Shown piece by piece: positions 51,245-64,000 of a stretch of 64,000 bases of DNA. Every line of letters begins with the position of its first letter. The first letter of the stretch is position 1. The notes beneath the pieces are model-generated. The model saw only the letters and a program-made list of their open reading frames with translations, was not told the origin of the DNA and ran no database searches. The position numbers and the translations under genes were made by a program. The stretch is from NCBI GenBank assembly GCA_013400975.1, contig WBMZ01004648.1, positions 434,001 through 498,000 on the forward strand, given 5' to 3'. Source of the DNA: Atrichornis clamosus. Its lineage: Eukaryota; Chordata; Aves; Passeriformes; Menuridae.

Positions 51245-51860
51245 TATGAGGGACTGGACCCTCACTTCAGATATGTCTCACCACTGTTGAGTAGAGGGGA
51301 AGGATCGCTGAGCAGTGTTGGCCCACTCATGACCTGTCCCCAAATGGGTTTTATGCAAAGGATCACAATCCTCTTGGCCTACTTGTTCAACCAGCTTTCA
51401 ATTCATGTCATTGCCCACTTATCTAATCTATAATTTATCAATTTATCTATCAAGATGTTGTAGGAGGAAGTGTGAAAGCCGAGAGAAACAACAAACTCTA
51501 CTCTCCTCTTATTAGTCATATCATTACATGAGGTTATAAGGTTGGCCAAACATGAGTTCCTCTTTATGCATCCAACAACTCCCAATCACCTTCTGTCATT
51601 TATGTGTTTGGAAATATTTCCCAGGATTAGTTGCGTGATTGCTTCTTCAGGGATTGAGACGTAATTCCTCAGATCGTCCTTCTTGCCCTTCCTGAAGACA
51701 GGAGTGACATTTGATCCCTTCCAGTTTTCAGGAACTTCCCTGGATCATCAGGAGCTATCAAAGATAAAACAACAGTGGCCTCATGATGGCATCAGCCAGC
51801 TCCCTCAGCACACCTAATTGCTTGTCACCAGGCCCCACGGACTTACATACGTCTAGCTTG
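51245..51860 (-). mobile_element. CR1 LINE, internally deleted ORF2 fragment
   Basis: Read on the minus strand from 51860, the reverse transcriptase begins with the finger region: VTPVFRKGKKDDLRNY near 51710-51660, matching the CR1 'VTPVFKKGKKEDPGNYRPVSL'. Then come SCLANLI and NILIDKLINYRLDKW (51585-51403), matching 'SCLTNLI' and 'NILIEKLMKYGLDEW', and the 'WLNGRAQRVV' region near 51390. The core 'YLDFSKAFDT' between these has lost bases. At about 51305-51330 the sequence jumps to a part of ORF2 that normally lies several hundred bases further on (ACTCAACAGTGGTGAGACAT and neighbours). The copy has frameshifts and stops and is inactive. Confidence 0.85.
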
Positions 51861-54800
51861 CCTTAAGTTCCATAACCTAAACTTCTCCACTGAGAGTGAA
51901 TTTTTCTTGCTCCATGTTCTACAAATATTGTAATATTCTTTATTTTTCTTTTCTGATGAACAGGCAATATTATTATGCTTATACCATAATTTTATTATGT
52001 ATTTTTTACCTACATATTTGTGAAAAGCCTTGAATGTCATGACATCATTGGATTGGCATTTTACTTTTGTTGTACTAGAGCCCCCTGTTTTACAAAAAAT
52101 CTTGCCATGTGACATTATTGGTGTCCTCGTAGGGAAAGTCTCATTAGGAAATATCAAGACATATATTATGGAGAAGTAAGAATTATGAGACAGAAAATGA
52201 AGACAGAGAGAGAAACCCATCAAAGAAGACCCAGGAAAACATAAGTAGAAAGGTGTACTTTTAATAAATCCCAGGAGAAAGATCATTCAAACCTAGCACT
52301 GACACCTGAAGACAGTATAAGAGAACGTAGCAAAGTTTTTCTGTCAAATATTAAAAAGATAAAAGAAAAAGTAAATTGCTGTTCTTAAGTATACACTTTC
52401 AGAAAAAAATTTTTAAAAGACTTTCTTTTATTACTGTGAAGGAAGACAGGATTTGGAGTGCCAGATGATAGGTGATAAGGAATTATTAGTGATGGAGTCT
52501 CTGGACTGTTAAAAGGCCAGCAGCCAAGTATGAGAGAAGGAAGCATTAAGAGATCCCTAATCTTCTGAAGAGGTACTAATGAGGTATTCACTACATTGCA
52601 AAGGATAATCTCTGTCATTTGGCATGCTCTATATAAACTGACTTTCCATAATTTTATTAGATTCTTATTATGCATTCCCTATTTCACCAGATTAGTGAAA
52701 TACAAATCAGGATGAAACACAGAAGATCTCTAATCAATATGTATATTATAGGAAAAGTATCTATAAGGTAATATCTCTTGCAAAAGGAAAATATTGAATA
52801 TGCATTTCTCAAGAAATTTCTTGTTGATTTTATTTTTTATCAAAATATTTTTCACAGCTCTTTAGAAATTTCCTTTGATCAAAGATTTCTAGTTTATTGA
52901 TGAAAATCAGAGCCTAAGGTAGAATAACAAGGAAGAAAGATAAATTTTTCAAACAAAAAGTAAAAATCCTGTAAAAATAGTTTTACATCTATTAAATGCC
53001 CTTATTACTCCATGACATAGAAGGCAAGCAAAATATTACATTTTAAATAAATTTTAATGTTATGTTTTTTAATTTTACAAAAATAATCGCAAACTTTTCT
53101 TCATTATACTCCACTATGTGTATGCATAGGTGAATGTATGCTTAAATGTCATAAAAATAAATCAGAATTTATATGTATTCAGTGACCAGGATAATGCTAG
53201 CTGTCTATTTTAGCCATACAATAGCTTCTTTGTTCTCTGGATAAAATCAGAGGTGGATAAGGAAAGAATAAGACACAACATTTTACAAAAGCAATCATAA
53301 CAAATGTAGAACATTTTCCTTATAATGGGAATCAGTCCTTGAACAATGTTGAGAAACTTATGACTACTTCATATGCTATATCATTATTTTATTTAATTTC
53401 AGCATCTTTTTCCTTAAGAATTTGTCACTCTATTTTGAATATTGAACTTCTGGGTATCCAGGTGGCACAACAAAACCTTATGATTCATAAAATTGTATGA
53501 CATTGAAGGAAAGGGAAAAAGACAGGCAGAACTCTTCTGTATCTGAATGACTCAGTAAGGCCCAGCTCTCCTTTTCCCTTCTAAAAGTTACAATTTATTA
53601 AAAGTAGAATGAAGAAGTCATATATTAAATGAGGGCAAATTTATTATAAAGTGAAGTTCAAATTAATTAAAATTATTTTATATTAGAAATATTTTACTTA
53701 TTCCTCATGGAGAATGATTTGCAAAACTCTTTCATATCGGAGGTCAGCTGCTATGAAACATAGCAATAAATAACTTCTAAGGAGTTAATTTATTCTAAAT
53801 AATTGAGATTTCACGTTTCAGCTGAGAGTTAAACAGAAACTTAAAGGGTGCTTGTGCATATTTTTTTTCTTCATGTAAGATGCATAAGCACCACTAAAAT
53901 TCCTCAACCAGAGAGTGTCTTCTTCACTTGATAACTGAGTATAGATTCTCATTCCCAGACTATTCTTGCATGTCATTCAAATATTTACCAAAGAGTCTGA
54001 CCTCATCAGACTGGTTTCTCTAGTCAGAAAGTCTAGTAAGACTGAAAGAATAGGAGCCTGGCCCTTTGTACAGTGGCTGAGAGGGGCATAGAAATCAGGT
54101 CTGTAAAATTCTGAAATGAGTGTCATGATCACAGGCCCAAAAAGCAGATGGCTCCTCATCTTCCTTTGAAAAAGAGGAGAGGTAGTCCAATATACAGAAA
54201 TATGCGATGTCAACACAGTGATGGGAGCAAATCATGCAAATGCAAATACACACTCTTCACCATGAGTTATTCTTACACATTTTCATGTCTCAGAATCATT
54301 GTAGCTTGGGTGAAATATTTAAGCAGTCAACAAGACACAGAAATTAAGTATGACACTACACTATCTTATTGAGATGTCTGATTTCACAGTATCTAACTGA
54401 AATTTAAGGGATTTGACTTAAGAGTGCAAAATTCACTCCACTTAACTTCAGGTCTTCATAGATAATAAAGAAAGACAAGTTCCTCCAGTGGAAATTATTT
54501 ACTTGTTTGCCTTAGACAGCAATTTTAGGATGGGATACATCACCCTATCAAAAAACCTGCATTATTTCCTAAAGGGGGTTTAGGCAATTTAAGTAGGCAC
54601 TGAACATTTTCAAACAAGATTTTCTGATACTTTTGGAATAATGCTGAAGTATCTTGAGAAGATACATGTTATTCAGGAAGACCCTGATATCTAACTCTTT
54701 GAGAATCTAAGAACCTAAACACAAGTTCCTAAACAAAGGAAGCAGAGTTCTTTCAGCACTGTATTTAGTCTGTCCATTTCTAATGGACCTTTCTTGATAG

Positions 54801-55744
54801 GCAGAAAATTTTTACCCCCTCAGCTCAAATAGTATTTAGGATACTGAAGTCCCAGATTCTTGAGTGAGCCCTCAATTTCTTATATTTCTATATAGAAATT
54901 TTGCACTACTGCTATTCTTGATCATGCGTATCTTAGCCAAGTTAGGTTGATTTCAGATGCCCATCTATCTAAATGTAAATGTGGTCAGAGTACCAAGGAC
55001 GTAAGTGCCTATCTTATCAAAACAGGCACATCTGAGCATTACTGGGCATGTTTGTTTTCATGCAACTTGTAGGCAATCTTGTTCACCAATCAGCATTCAC
55101 TTTGATCACACAAAGGAACAAAACAATTTATAGAAATATGTACAGACAGCTAAAACAGTTGGTAGTTTTTAAATGTAAAGAAAGAAAGAAAATTAATATT
55201 TTTCTCCTATATACTGTTTATAATCTGTCAATGACCTTAGGAAACTCATATAATACTAAATGTCATGACTAACATAGCTATTTCTGCAGAAATTTTTTAA
55301 AAAAATCAATCCAAATGCAGTAAAATAAAAATAATATTCTAACAGAAATTTGTCTCTGGCAATTTCTTAGTGACACATTCTTTTCAAGACCTTGATTATT
55401 TAATCAGTGTTGTTACGCTAAGTCATAATGGTTAAAACCACTGTGACAGCAGCATCTTTTTGTAATCTCATTCCACCATATTTCTTATATTTTACAAATC
55501 AGGCAAAGATTAAGAATAAATCATGGTATAGGGTTCCCCAAATCAAAGCACTGACTGGAGCATCAGATATGATGAGAAAGGAAAGCTCCTGACTAAAATA
55601 AAGTAAATCTAATGGAATAAGTATGAATATTATCTTCTCTGTGCACAGCTTTAGGAAAATCTGATTTTAGCAACAGATATGAAAGGCTATGCAAAGGCAC
55701 AAAACCTTCTTCTACAAAGCTGGCAGAAATGACAGGATTTTTTA
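51861..55744. other. AT-rich intergenic or intronic DNA, no gene seen
   Basis: No exon, RNA gene or recognisable repeat. Open frames at 51843-52286 and 52385-52675 on the minus strand have no domain and look like chance. 54440-54900 contains phrases that faintly recall old amniote repeats, but not firmly enough to annotate. Confidence 0.55.
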
Positions 55745-55842
55745 GTATGGTTTGGTGGGTATTTGGTCAATTACTGGACTTTATGATCTTGGAGATCTTT
55801 TCCAAACTTAATAACTCTATTAATCTATTCCACGATCTTATG
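55745..55842 (+). mobile_element. CR1 LINE 3' end fragment
   Basis: ACTGGACTTTATGATCTTGG, then AGATCTTTTCCAAACTTAAT, then AACTCTATTAATCTATTCC. This matches the CR1 3' terminus, which reads 'TTGGACTTGATGATCTTAGAGGTCTTTTCCAACCTTAATGATTCTATGATTC'. The terminal octamer repeats are degraded. It is in plus orientation, about 400 bp from the opposite-strand copy at 56254-56714. Confidence 0.8.
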
Positions 55843-56253
55843 GCTTTTTTCATTCCTAAAGGCAGATTGTTTTCTGACTAAAGGTTATGTCTTTCCTGTT
55901 TAAACAGAAAATTAAAAAGGGTCTACCAAGAGTTTTCTCATATTTTCTGTACCTGGAAGAAGAGATGAACTTACAAATTGAGGAAATGAAAGACTAGAAA
56001 AATGCAGATAGTGAAATTGCTATTTTAGAATAATTACTTCTTTTCTCTTTCTAGAGTTTGCCTTTTCAGGATGTCTAGATTTTGAACCAAAATAATTAGG
56101 GTTTCTAAACATACAATTGTTAACAATAATTGAAGAACATATTTTCTCCTAAAGACACAAGGAAAACACAAAACAAGGACTCCTAATAAACTGTGGTCTA
56201 CTGAAACCAAAGGAGAAATAAGAAGCTTAAGAGGTCAACAATTATAACACTAT
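55843..56253. other. Spacer between two oppositely oriented CR1 copies
   Basis: AT-rich, no gene or repeat recognised. Confidence 0.6.
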
Positions 56254-56714
56254 GTCATAGAATGGTTTGAGTTGGAAAGCATCTTAACCCCTTGCCATGG
56301 ACAGGGACACTGTTCACTAGACCAGGTTGCTCAAAGTCCCATCCAACCCAGCCTTGAACATTTCCATGGATGGGACTTCACAGCTCTTCTAGGCAACTTG
56401 TTCCAGTGTCTTACCACCCTCACAATAGAGAATTTCTTCTGACTATTTAATCCAAAACTACCTTCCCACAGTTTAAAACCATTCACCTTTGACCTATCAC
56501 TACATGTCCTTGTTAAAAGTCCCTCTCTGACTTTCCTGGAGGCCCTCTTAGGTACTGGAAGGCTGCTATATGGGCTCCCTGGAGCCTCCTCTTGCCCAGG
56601 CTGAAAAACCCCAACTATCTCCATCTATCTTCTTAGGAGAGGTGTTCCAGCTCTCAGATTGTCTTCAAGGCCCTCAACCTGGACTCCCTTCAACAGGTCT
56701 ATATTCTTATCTTA
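56254..56714 (-). mobile_element. CR1 LINE, ORF2 C-terminus and 3' UTR
   Basis: This is the best preserved element of the window. On the plus strand it starts with the 3' signature (TCATAGAATGGTTTGAGTTG) and runs back through the 3' UTR into ORF2. Read on the minus strand (56624-56331) one frame is open and shows SDRSKVNGFKLWEGSFGLN and RVVRHWNKLPR. This corresponds to the CR1 'SDRTRGNGFKLKEGRFRLD' and 'RVV.HWNRLPREVV' end of ORF2. It is 5'-truncated at about 56714, as is usual for CR1, and carries small deletions in the 3' UTR. It lacks the reverse-transcriptase core and is inactive. Confidence 0.95.
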
Positions 56715-59700
56715 ATTCATATCCTAATGCATCCTCTATGGAAGAATATGGATTAAAGAAAACATTAAGTAATTTTTTGTCAAAGATTAAAAATTGGATT
56801 GTTGTCCACAATTCAATTTATTAGATCGTACCTGGTGATGTCTAAAGCAGTAGCAGGTGTATTAAGAGAACACATTTTTCACAGATTTATGCCAGGAAAA
56901 TTGTAAGATCCACATAGATAGAATGTAAAATATGTTTCATTAACTTTATATATTTATAAATATATATAATAGGTGAAGCATCTTTTAAAATCTTACAAGG
57001 TTAGTAACTCCACAAAGTGTGCATGTTAATGTCCTACCATTAGTATCTTGCTTACAGTACTCATTTGGGTTTAAATCTCCCTTTTGAAAGTTTTCCGCAT
57101 CCCGGTGTTGAAGGCTAATTTTCTCCCATTACAATATATTCTATCAATCTTCAAGAGTGTATGTCTAGGATACCTTCAAATAGTACACTATTTCTAGAAT
57201 TCCTTGAAGCTTGTGTCACATTCTTTCAGACACTGAAGATGTTTCTTCATCTTGCTGTAGAGCCCAGTTCTCTTGATGTGTTGTTTCTAAGATACGCAAT
57301 CACCTTGAAGAAATATGCACTTATATCCCACATATTATTATGGGCTCTCATGTGTCATGCCTTAGAATAACAACTTTTGCTTTTGAAAAAGCTTTTCAGA
57401 GACGTCATCTGTGAGCATCAGGGCACTGTTGAAAGACCTACAATGGGGAAATTGAAAAGACAGTCTTACAAAGGTAATCAACTTGCCTTTGTTGGCTTTT
57501 TCTTATTATTTTACTCAGTAAGGTTTTAGTATGTTTTTCCATTTTTGTAGACTGGCTCATCCAAATATTTTTGTAACTTCATGAACATGTCAAAGGTCCT
57601 CTGTGGGAATTCTGTGGGAAATATGTAGACTGACCTGACCATAAGGAACAAGGAAAACATCACAGCATGAGGGAGTGTGGACGTTAAAATGAAATATTTT
57701 CAACTCTGTCTGTGAAGGTTTAAATGCACTGCAATAGGAATTCTGTGTTTACAGAGAAGTTACATTTCAAAATTTTGTTTCAGTATTGCTCAGTAGTCAA
57801 CAACCATTTTAAAATAGGTTAAGATATTAAAAAAAAAATCAAGGCTGTTTTCATTTACATATTTTTCACTACCAACTTACATAAGATAATTATCTTCCTT
57901 CAGGCTTCTGTCGTCTTGTACCTTCTAACAAATTGAAGGAAAAATTTACAATCAGCCAGCCACATGGAATCTCCAATGACAGTATGTGACGAGCTGACAA
58001 AGCTGTCACTGATCATTGTCCTTAACTATGAAGGAAATAGAGATGTGAAGATCCTGAGAGATTCACTACTTACTTCAGTTCTTCTTGTACCAACAGAATG
58101 AATCATTTTTTGTCATGTTATAGCATCTAAACTCCCAAATGCTAATAACAACCTAAGCCACATCAAGTTGAGTTCTGCTTCTGCTTTCCGAGAACTCTTG
58201 GTACAAGAGTTGCTCTGTGTATAAGAAGAGTGACAGAAGATAGTGAATACTTAAAAACAAAACAAAACAAAACAAAAGAATAAAATCCCCCACACTTCAA
58301 TTTAATTTAAACTAAAGATGTGGTTGAACATGTTCCTAGTAGTCCACCAAATCATCAGAAGTCATTTTTGAGCAGCAATCAGTTAAAATCAGGTAAGATG
58401 ATTGACATATTTTCAAGTCCGAATGCATTTGATGGGAAAAGTAGGTCCTTAACTATCATAGTATTTAAGATTGTACAAAAATGCAATTTATATAACTAAA
58501 AATGTGCTGTAAATACAATATTTTTCCTCCTAGATAAATAAGTAGTACGGTAATCTCTGTGGCAATCACACATTTATAGAATTAAAATGTTAAAAGCTTC
58601 ATGTGACTCACACAACTTTTCAGATAAACATTAACTCGCATCCAGTAAACATCTCCGATCCCAGTCTATGGCCTGGAATGCATGCCAAAAAAGCTAATGC
58701 CGCAACCTGTCAAAAGAGAATGAAGAAAGAAGAAGTGTTTCTCAGGAACTGCAGTAGCCACATGATGATGCAAAGTGTACAGCTTTTTCATGAAGCGCGG
58801 TGGAGATGTGCATGTGCTACATCAGGTAGTGCCATCTGCCACTGTGCACTAGAAATTACATGATCTGTCTCTTTGAGGTAAACAGTCTCTTCAGAATCTC
58901 CATTTCCTTTCTGTGAGTTTCTTATAATATCCTTTTTTTCGTTTACTGTTAATAGGCACATACAAGAGCTTTAAATCCACAGTTCTAAATTAGCTAAAAT
59001 TTTTGATTATTTATGCATTTGAAGAAAGCATGTACTGCATTCTTCATGCAGACATTAACTTACCTAAACCTCTGGTTTGCATGGGGGAAAAAAAGGATAT
59101 AGATCCACTTACCAATATCAGCTATTCTCCTGCTTTTAAAACACTATCAGTCTTGTCATTTTGTACCCAAAAGGCTTATATTTTCTATCATTCATTACTC
59201 AAAAAATTCTTTTCTCATCTCTTTTAGTTCTCGTTTACACAGTCTGCAATGAAAACAGGAAAAGATACAAGAAGCATATTCATTTGTTTAAAATTATTCT
59301 GTCAACAGACTGTGAATTATTGACATATTACACACTCAGTATTGTGAAAATAATTCCAGTCACATGTTATATCTCTTCAATTATCCCACATAGAAAAAAT
59401 GAACTCATAGAAGCACTTCTTTCTCAAAAAGTTTTACATAGAAATGATAAAAAATAGAAAGAAAAGGATTTACTGATATAATGTCAATTCAGAAAAACTA
59501 CAGTACCCCTTTTGAAAAGACATTGAGTTCACCTATAACCTGTAACACACAACCCATTCAATGTAACCCAGTAAGCCTGAATTTGACAGGCAATTCTTTT
59601 GCTATCAATCCAAGAAAAGTCCATAGATAGGATTTACACCACCTAATTTCAGATGTGTACAAGACTACACCTGAGCTAATCTCCCCAGAATCCCTTTATT

Positions 59701-60039
59701 GGCAATGGATTCAGCAAAAAAGACACCTTGGGGCACAATTCATCTGGCCTATATTAGAAATCTACTATGTGTTCAGATGAATCATGCTCAAGAAACACTG
59801 AATTCCAGTTCGTTGATTAAAGACATAGTAAAAGGTGACTGGCACAATAGTGGGTCATATTAATCCTAGCCTTTATATAGACACAGGAGGAACCCAACCT
59901 GAATAAAACCCATATAAGTAATGCGTGCTTTGGGATGCTTCTATTTTGGGTGATTGGGCAAAAGGTCTGCATCAGAGATGAAGGTCAAGGAGTTCAAGGG
60001 CTCATTGCCTGATATTTTAGTTTCTTGAACACATATTTC
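56715..60039. other. AT-rich intergenic or intronic DNA, no gene seen
   Basis: No exon or RNA gene recognised. An AAAAC run lies at 58253-58277. An 86-codon open frame at 58603-58863 has no known domain. 59600-60000 may hold an old repeat (phrases such as GGGGCACAATTCATCTGGCC), which I cannot name. Confidence 0.5.
58253..58277. repeat. (AAAAC)n microsatellite
   Basis: About five AAAAC units. It is similar to the run at 28257-28284, but the flanks are unrelated. Confidence 0.9.
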
Positions 60040-60156
60040 CAAAGTTGGACAGGACAAGGTCCTGCGCAAGTTCTTTGATACTGCTTTGAGCCAGGGGTTA
60101 GATCAGATGAGGAGCAGAGAGCACTTGCAACCAAAACTACTCAATAACTCTGTGAA
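60040..60156 (+). mobile_element. CR1 LINE 3' end fragment
   Basis: AAAGTTGGACAGGACAAGGTC, then TACTGCTTTGAGCCAGGGGT, then TAGATCAGATGAGGAGCAGA, then GCAACCAAAACTACTCAATA. These follow the CR1 3' UTR ('GGCTGGACAGGGCCCTGAGCAACCTGATCTAG...TGCTTTGAGCAGGGGGTTGGACTAGATGACCTCCAGAGGTCCCTTCCAACC'). The distal part is badly diverged. Confidence 0.75.
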
Positions 60157-63100
60157 ATGTCCCAGGTTTGGATCCACCAAAATGAATGTCCAAAACAGAT
60201 CTGTCACTTCAGGAAACCTTTCTCTCCAGCTCTTATTTGTTTTATATATAGTGTTCTGTGTCTTGATCTCTATAGAAGTGGGTCTTGAATAATTTTTTAA
60301 AATAATAAATCTTTGCTTAATACCATCATGTAAATATGGAAGTCCTGCTAACTATATTGGAGGTTCCACATGAAGATGACCCTCAGATCTAATGTCTGCT
60401 GTCTACAACATTGTAGAACAATAGACAGTCCTCACTACCATATCTGATTTGTGTTTTAATTCAAAAGCAGATCACTTCCTTTCAAGAGAAGAAGAAAGTT
60501 TCAGCAGGCAGAAACTATTAAAAAGAAAAAAAAAAGAAGAATAAAAAAGGAATGACTGTTTCTTTCTTTATGGGGAACGTTTTAATAACTCAGCTAGACT
60601 CAAGCTCTTTATGAAATATGGACCTTTCACACTCAGGATGAAAACCATAATACTTACTCCTTCCTAGTGAGGTATATTAATAGTAGATTCAGCATGACAT
60701 GATGGTCATTAAGGCCCTCAGGAGCTGTGCTATAAATGTCGGTAACTGTTGTCAGAGAGTTAAAGGCTTGTTTCACATGGGCTACCATAACTGTATCTTG
60801 TTTTCTGTCATGTTATAGAGGTCCAAACATATATTTGCTTGTTCATATGTAGTGAAGAAGTGATGAAACATACCCGCTAATATATGTATTAAGAGTAGTA
60901 ATGCCTCATCACCCTCAAATAATATTTGAATACTTGCCCTGCTAATTTTGCTATCTAAAAAAATACATAGAAAATAGAAGGAAAAAAATGTGAAAGGCAA
61001 CAATAAAGTACCAACAAAAAAAATAATATGCTTAAAGGATCATTTGCACTAGTGATGGTGTTCCCAGATGCTTTCAGAAAAACATGCTCTTGGCTATTAC
61101 ATTTGCAATTCCACTGAGCTGCTACAAGGAAATGTAGTATGTCACCACTTTTACTGAACTTTAATGTTGTAGCCAGTTGTGGGTCAATGCACTCACACAG
61201 CCAATACATTATAAAACCAGGCTAAAATTTATATTATGCAAATAAGCTTACTAACCCATGTTAAATTACAGCTATGCTGTGATGCACAATAAACCACTCT
61301 ATAGTGATTAGCTGTAGACTTTTTATTTATTTTCAGTTCTTATGGTAAACCAAAACTACGCAGAAATAATTCACCATGTAAACATTTCAATGAAACTGAA
61401 CTACTCATTTTCAAGGATCAAAACCTGCTTCTCAGTACTACAGGACAGAGAGTAGCTTTATTCTAGAGAGCAAAAATGAAGTCATATTACCTAAAATCCT
61501 GGGATTACCTGCATTTAAATTTCCTATCAGAGTTCTTTAAAATGACTTGTTAGCAAATTGTGCAATTATGTTGAACATCCATGTATCTTATATTGGAATG
61601 TATATGGATCAACTTTTGCTTAAAATATAAGCAAATTAGTCTATTGTAATGCAACATTAAAACTAAATAGGTAGTGTGCTTATTCTCTGACTTAAACTTG
61701 ATTCTGGTCTGAGACAAACTTCTTTCAAATCAGAGAGAAGTCAGAAGACTTTTTTTTAAGGGTCAGAATTTGTCTCTGAAACAGGTTTTTGTTTGTTTCT
61801 TTGTCAAAAAAACTCTAACAATTGTTAAAACATGATGCAAAATGTTTGCAATATGCCAAAACCCATACTGAAATGAAATATTTCTGTTTGCAGATGAAAG
61901 ATGGACCAAAAGGAAAGTCAGGCAAAAATTGTTGTGTTTTTCTTCCTGAAAATGACAGTAAGGAAGTATATGAGCTCCAGAGGTTTTTTCAATCTCAGTG
62001 GCTTCTGAAAAATTTTGAATTAAAACAGGGTAAAATTTCCAGCTCCCATTTTTTTTTTTACTTTTAGGTTTTAGAACTGTAGGCAATGTCATACATTGTC
62101 TTTTCCTGCACTTTACTTCCCAGTACTTTGTAAAAATGCATCATAATGTTGTTAATCCTATTATTTTCAGAATGTCAAGGAAATATATTTTCTGTGTGTA
62201 CACTGGGGAATATCTTATCTTAAACCTGGGATTAACCCATTGGAGAAGAAGGCTGTTTACAGACTTTTCTCATGTATTCGAGGTCATTATTGTTGCTATG
62301 TGACTTTGTTTTCTTACAGAGCTGTGAAATCTATTGAACTACATTCTCTACTTAGGCATGCTTGCATAGAGAGGAAAGAAAATCAATATACATCATTGAA
62401 ATAAAAATTAAGTGAAGACCAAATTCACTCAGTGTACCTAACTCATAGAAAGAGTTAAGACTCGGTGGAACAGTAAAAATAGTTAGACATTTTTTTCTTA
62501 CAGCACAGGGTCCTGATAATCTTGCTCCTTAGACAGACGACAGAAAAATTTCAGTTCTACAATGAAAGCAATCAATCCTTACAGAGTAATCATCATGTTT
62601 GAATGTCTAAAGGTGTTACATGATTCTGCTACGAAGCTGCTGAATGATTACAGGAAAAATAAATCAGCATTTCAAAAGCAAACACAATAGATGGCAATAA
62701 GAAATAGGCATCACATTTTTGGTGAAATCCATGTCCAAGAAAAGTTCTACTCAGGGTTAAATAAGAAATATGGAAATAAAAATCCTAGAGAAAGTATAGT
62801 TTATCATCTTGAAAGTCAGGTAGGAATTACCTAATTCTGGTACCTAAACATTAGTCAAAGTCTAACCTAGTCATCTGGGCTCCATGAACAATGAGTGGAA
62901 AGGAACAGTCACTCCAGTGGTGGCACTTTATTTGATACAAGTTTGGATCTCGAAGGCATGCTACCCGATACTCACTCCTTGTATCTCTTCATTGACTTTC
63001 ATGAGAAAATTTGCTGAGAAATCTAACTTCCATGTAGTTAAAATTGTGTGACAAGTCCAACACTCAGCCAAAGCAAGGAAAATTTTATTTTCTTGTGAAA

Positions 63101-64000
63101 AGAAAAAAAATTATCTTCAAATTTTAAGTAAACTTTCATCAAAACCAGTCAACTCAATTTCTATTTTGCTCAACTGACAGTTACAAACTTAACAAAATGT
63201 CTCTGTATGTCAAAACTGCAAAAATTCCTCATTATCATAAAAACTGAACTGAATATTTATTCTTTTTCTTTTTTAACAGTTACAGAAAAAATAACGTCAG
63301 GTCTGAAAGTTACTTATCGTTCACAAATTTTGATATTTTATTTTTTCCTTATTCTCCCTATGCTTCCCTGCAAGTGAAAAAATAAAACTCTTGGACATTC
63401 AAACTGCACCTCTGACACTCGTAGTTGCTGGCTCATGGTTCCGGCAGGTGCAGATGGAGGCTGTTGGTGCTCCAAGGGATCTGGAGGATGGTGAAGGGCA
63501 GTGGAAGGGGACTCTTGGGTCCTGAGGGAAATCATGGCCCTCACCCATGCAGGGAGCTAATCCAGGTAGGCATGGTTATGGGAAGTGCCATGCACACCCC
63601 AAGGTTGCTGTTGCTTGATCCACTGCATATTTTTAATACCTCCTGATGATAAGTGTACTGTGCATAATGTGGCCTGGTAACTAAAATCAGCATCCTCTCA
63701 GCACTGTTTTTGTCAGATTACATAGATCAGAGCCTCCCTGGCAGTCAGTGATCCTTATGCAGTCCGTGGTTAAGGGGCCAGCAGCCTGTCACATGCTAAT
63801 CACATAACTTTCCAGACACAGCTAAAAGTATCTCTTTTCCTGTCACTTAGTCCCCACAGCACACACATATTTTCTTTGTCCCTTTACTCTTTTTTTGGAA
63901 GGCAGTGCATAGCTCCAGCCCACTGACTCTGTATAGAGCCTGACAGGGGACAGAGAGAACTCCGTGGTGTCTGGATTTAGTAGTTGACAAAAAGAGCAGA
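60157..64000. other. Intergenic or intronic DNA, GC-richer at the right end
   Basis: 60157-63380 is AT-rich with an A-rich run at about 60519-60550 and no recognised feature. 63380-64000 is visibly richer in G+C, with short open frames on both strands (63338-63544 minus, 63425-63646 plus) that match nothing I know. It could be an unnamed repeat or the approach to a regulatory region or gene beyond the window. Confidence 0.5.

Noticed and set aside
58603..58863. 86-codon open frame with several Cys and His
   Set aside because: Cys and His spacing does not fit a zinc finger, and there is no supporting context.
63338..63646. Possible exon in the GC-richer right end
   Set aside because: Frames are short, open on both strands, start with non-ATG codons in part, and match no family I know.

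Overview
This 64 kb window looks like non-coding DNA from a bird, most probably a songbird. The bird call rests on several CR1 LINE pieces carrying the avian CR1 3' signature (AGAATCATAGAATGGTTT and its complement). The songbird call rests on one copy of a tRNA-Ile-derived SINE with a CR1-type tail at about 34470-34610, which resembles the TguSINE1 family I recall from zebra finch. Both identifications are from memory of the families; no search was run. The DNA is AT-rich and stop-dense on both strands. I found no exon, no intact gene, no functional tRNA or rRNA gene, no CRISPR array and no prokaryotic-style operon. The window is best read as part of a gene desert or of very long introns.

Layout. 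1-20200 is almost featureless, with a CR1 tip at 7562-7592, a probable old amniote repeat near 12318 and a few palindromes. 20200-21440 is a heavily decayed plus-strand LINE of the CR1 clade whose reverse-transcriptase region can still be followed. 21440-34470 is unique-looking, with small tandem repeats and a GC-richer patch at 28330-28760. 34470-35610 holds the tRNA-Ile SINE and, about 600 bp on, the 3' end of another old CR1-clade LINE. 36043-36275 is a three-block pentanucleotide array, (CCTTT)23(CCTTG)14(CCTTC)8, followed 2 kb later by a 313-bp almost pure purine tract (38213-38525).

38526-48600 is again unique-looking. 48600-49500 is a cluster of very old SINE-like pieces: a MIR/CORE-like segment and a unit made of two tRNA-like halves facing each other. 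51245-51860 is an internally deleted minus-strand CR1, and 55745-60156 holds three more CR1 3' fragments in mixed orientation. The last 600 bp are richer in G+C but unrecognised.

No genes here work together. The content is a layered record of retrotransposition: old amniote SINE and LINE relics, avian CR1 and a CR1-dependent SINE, plus young tandem repeats. The things most worth a second look are the inverted tRNA-like unit, the SINE with its changed anticodon triplet, the block-structured pentanucleotide array and two compact inverted repeats (18601-18649 and 31809-31859). I did not find a convincing new biological system.
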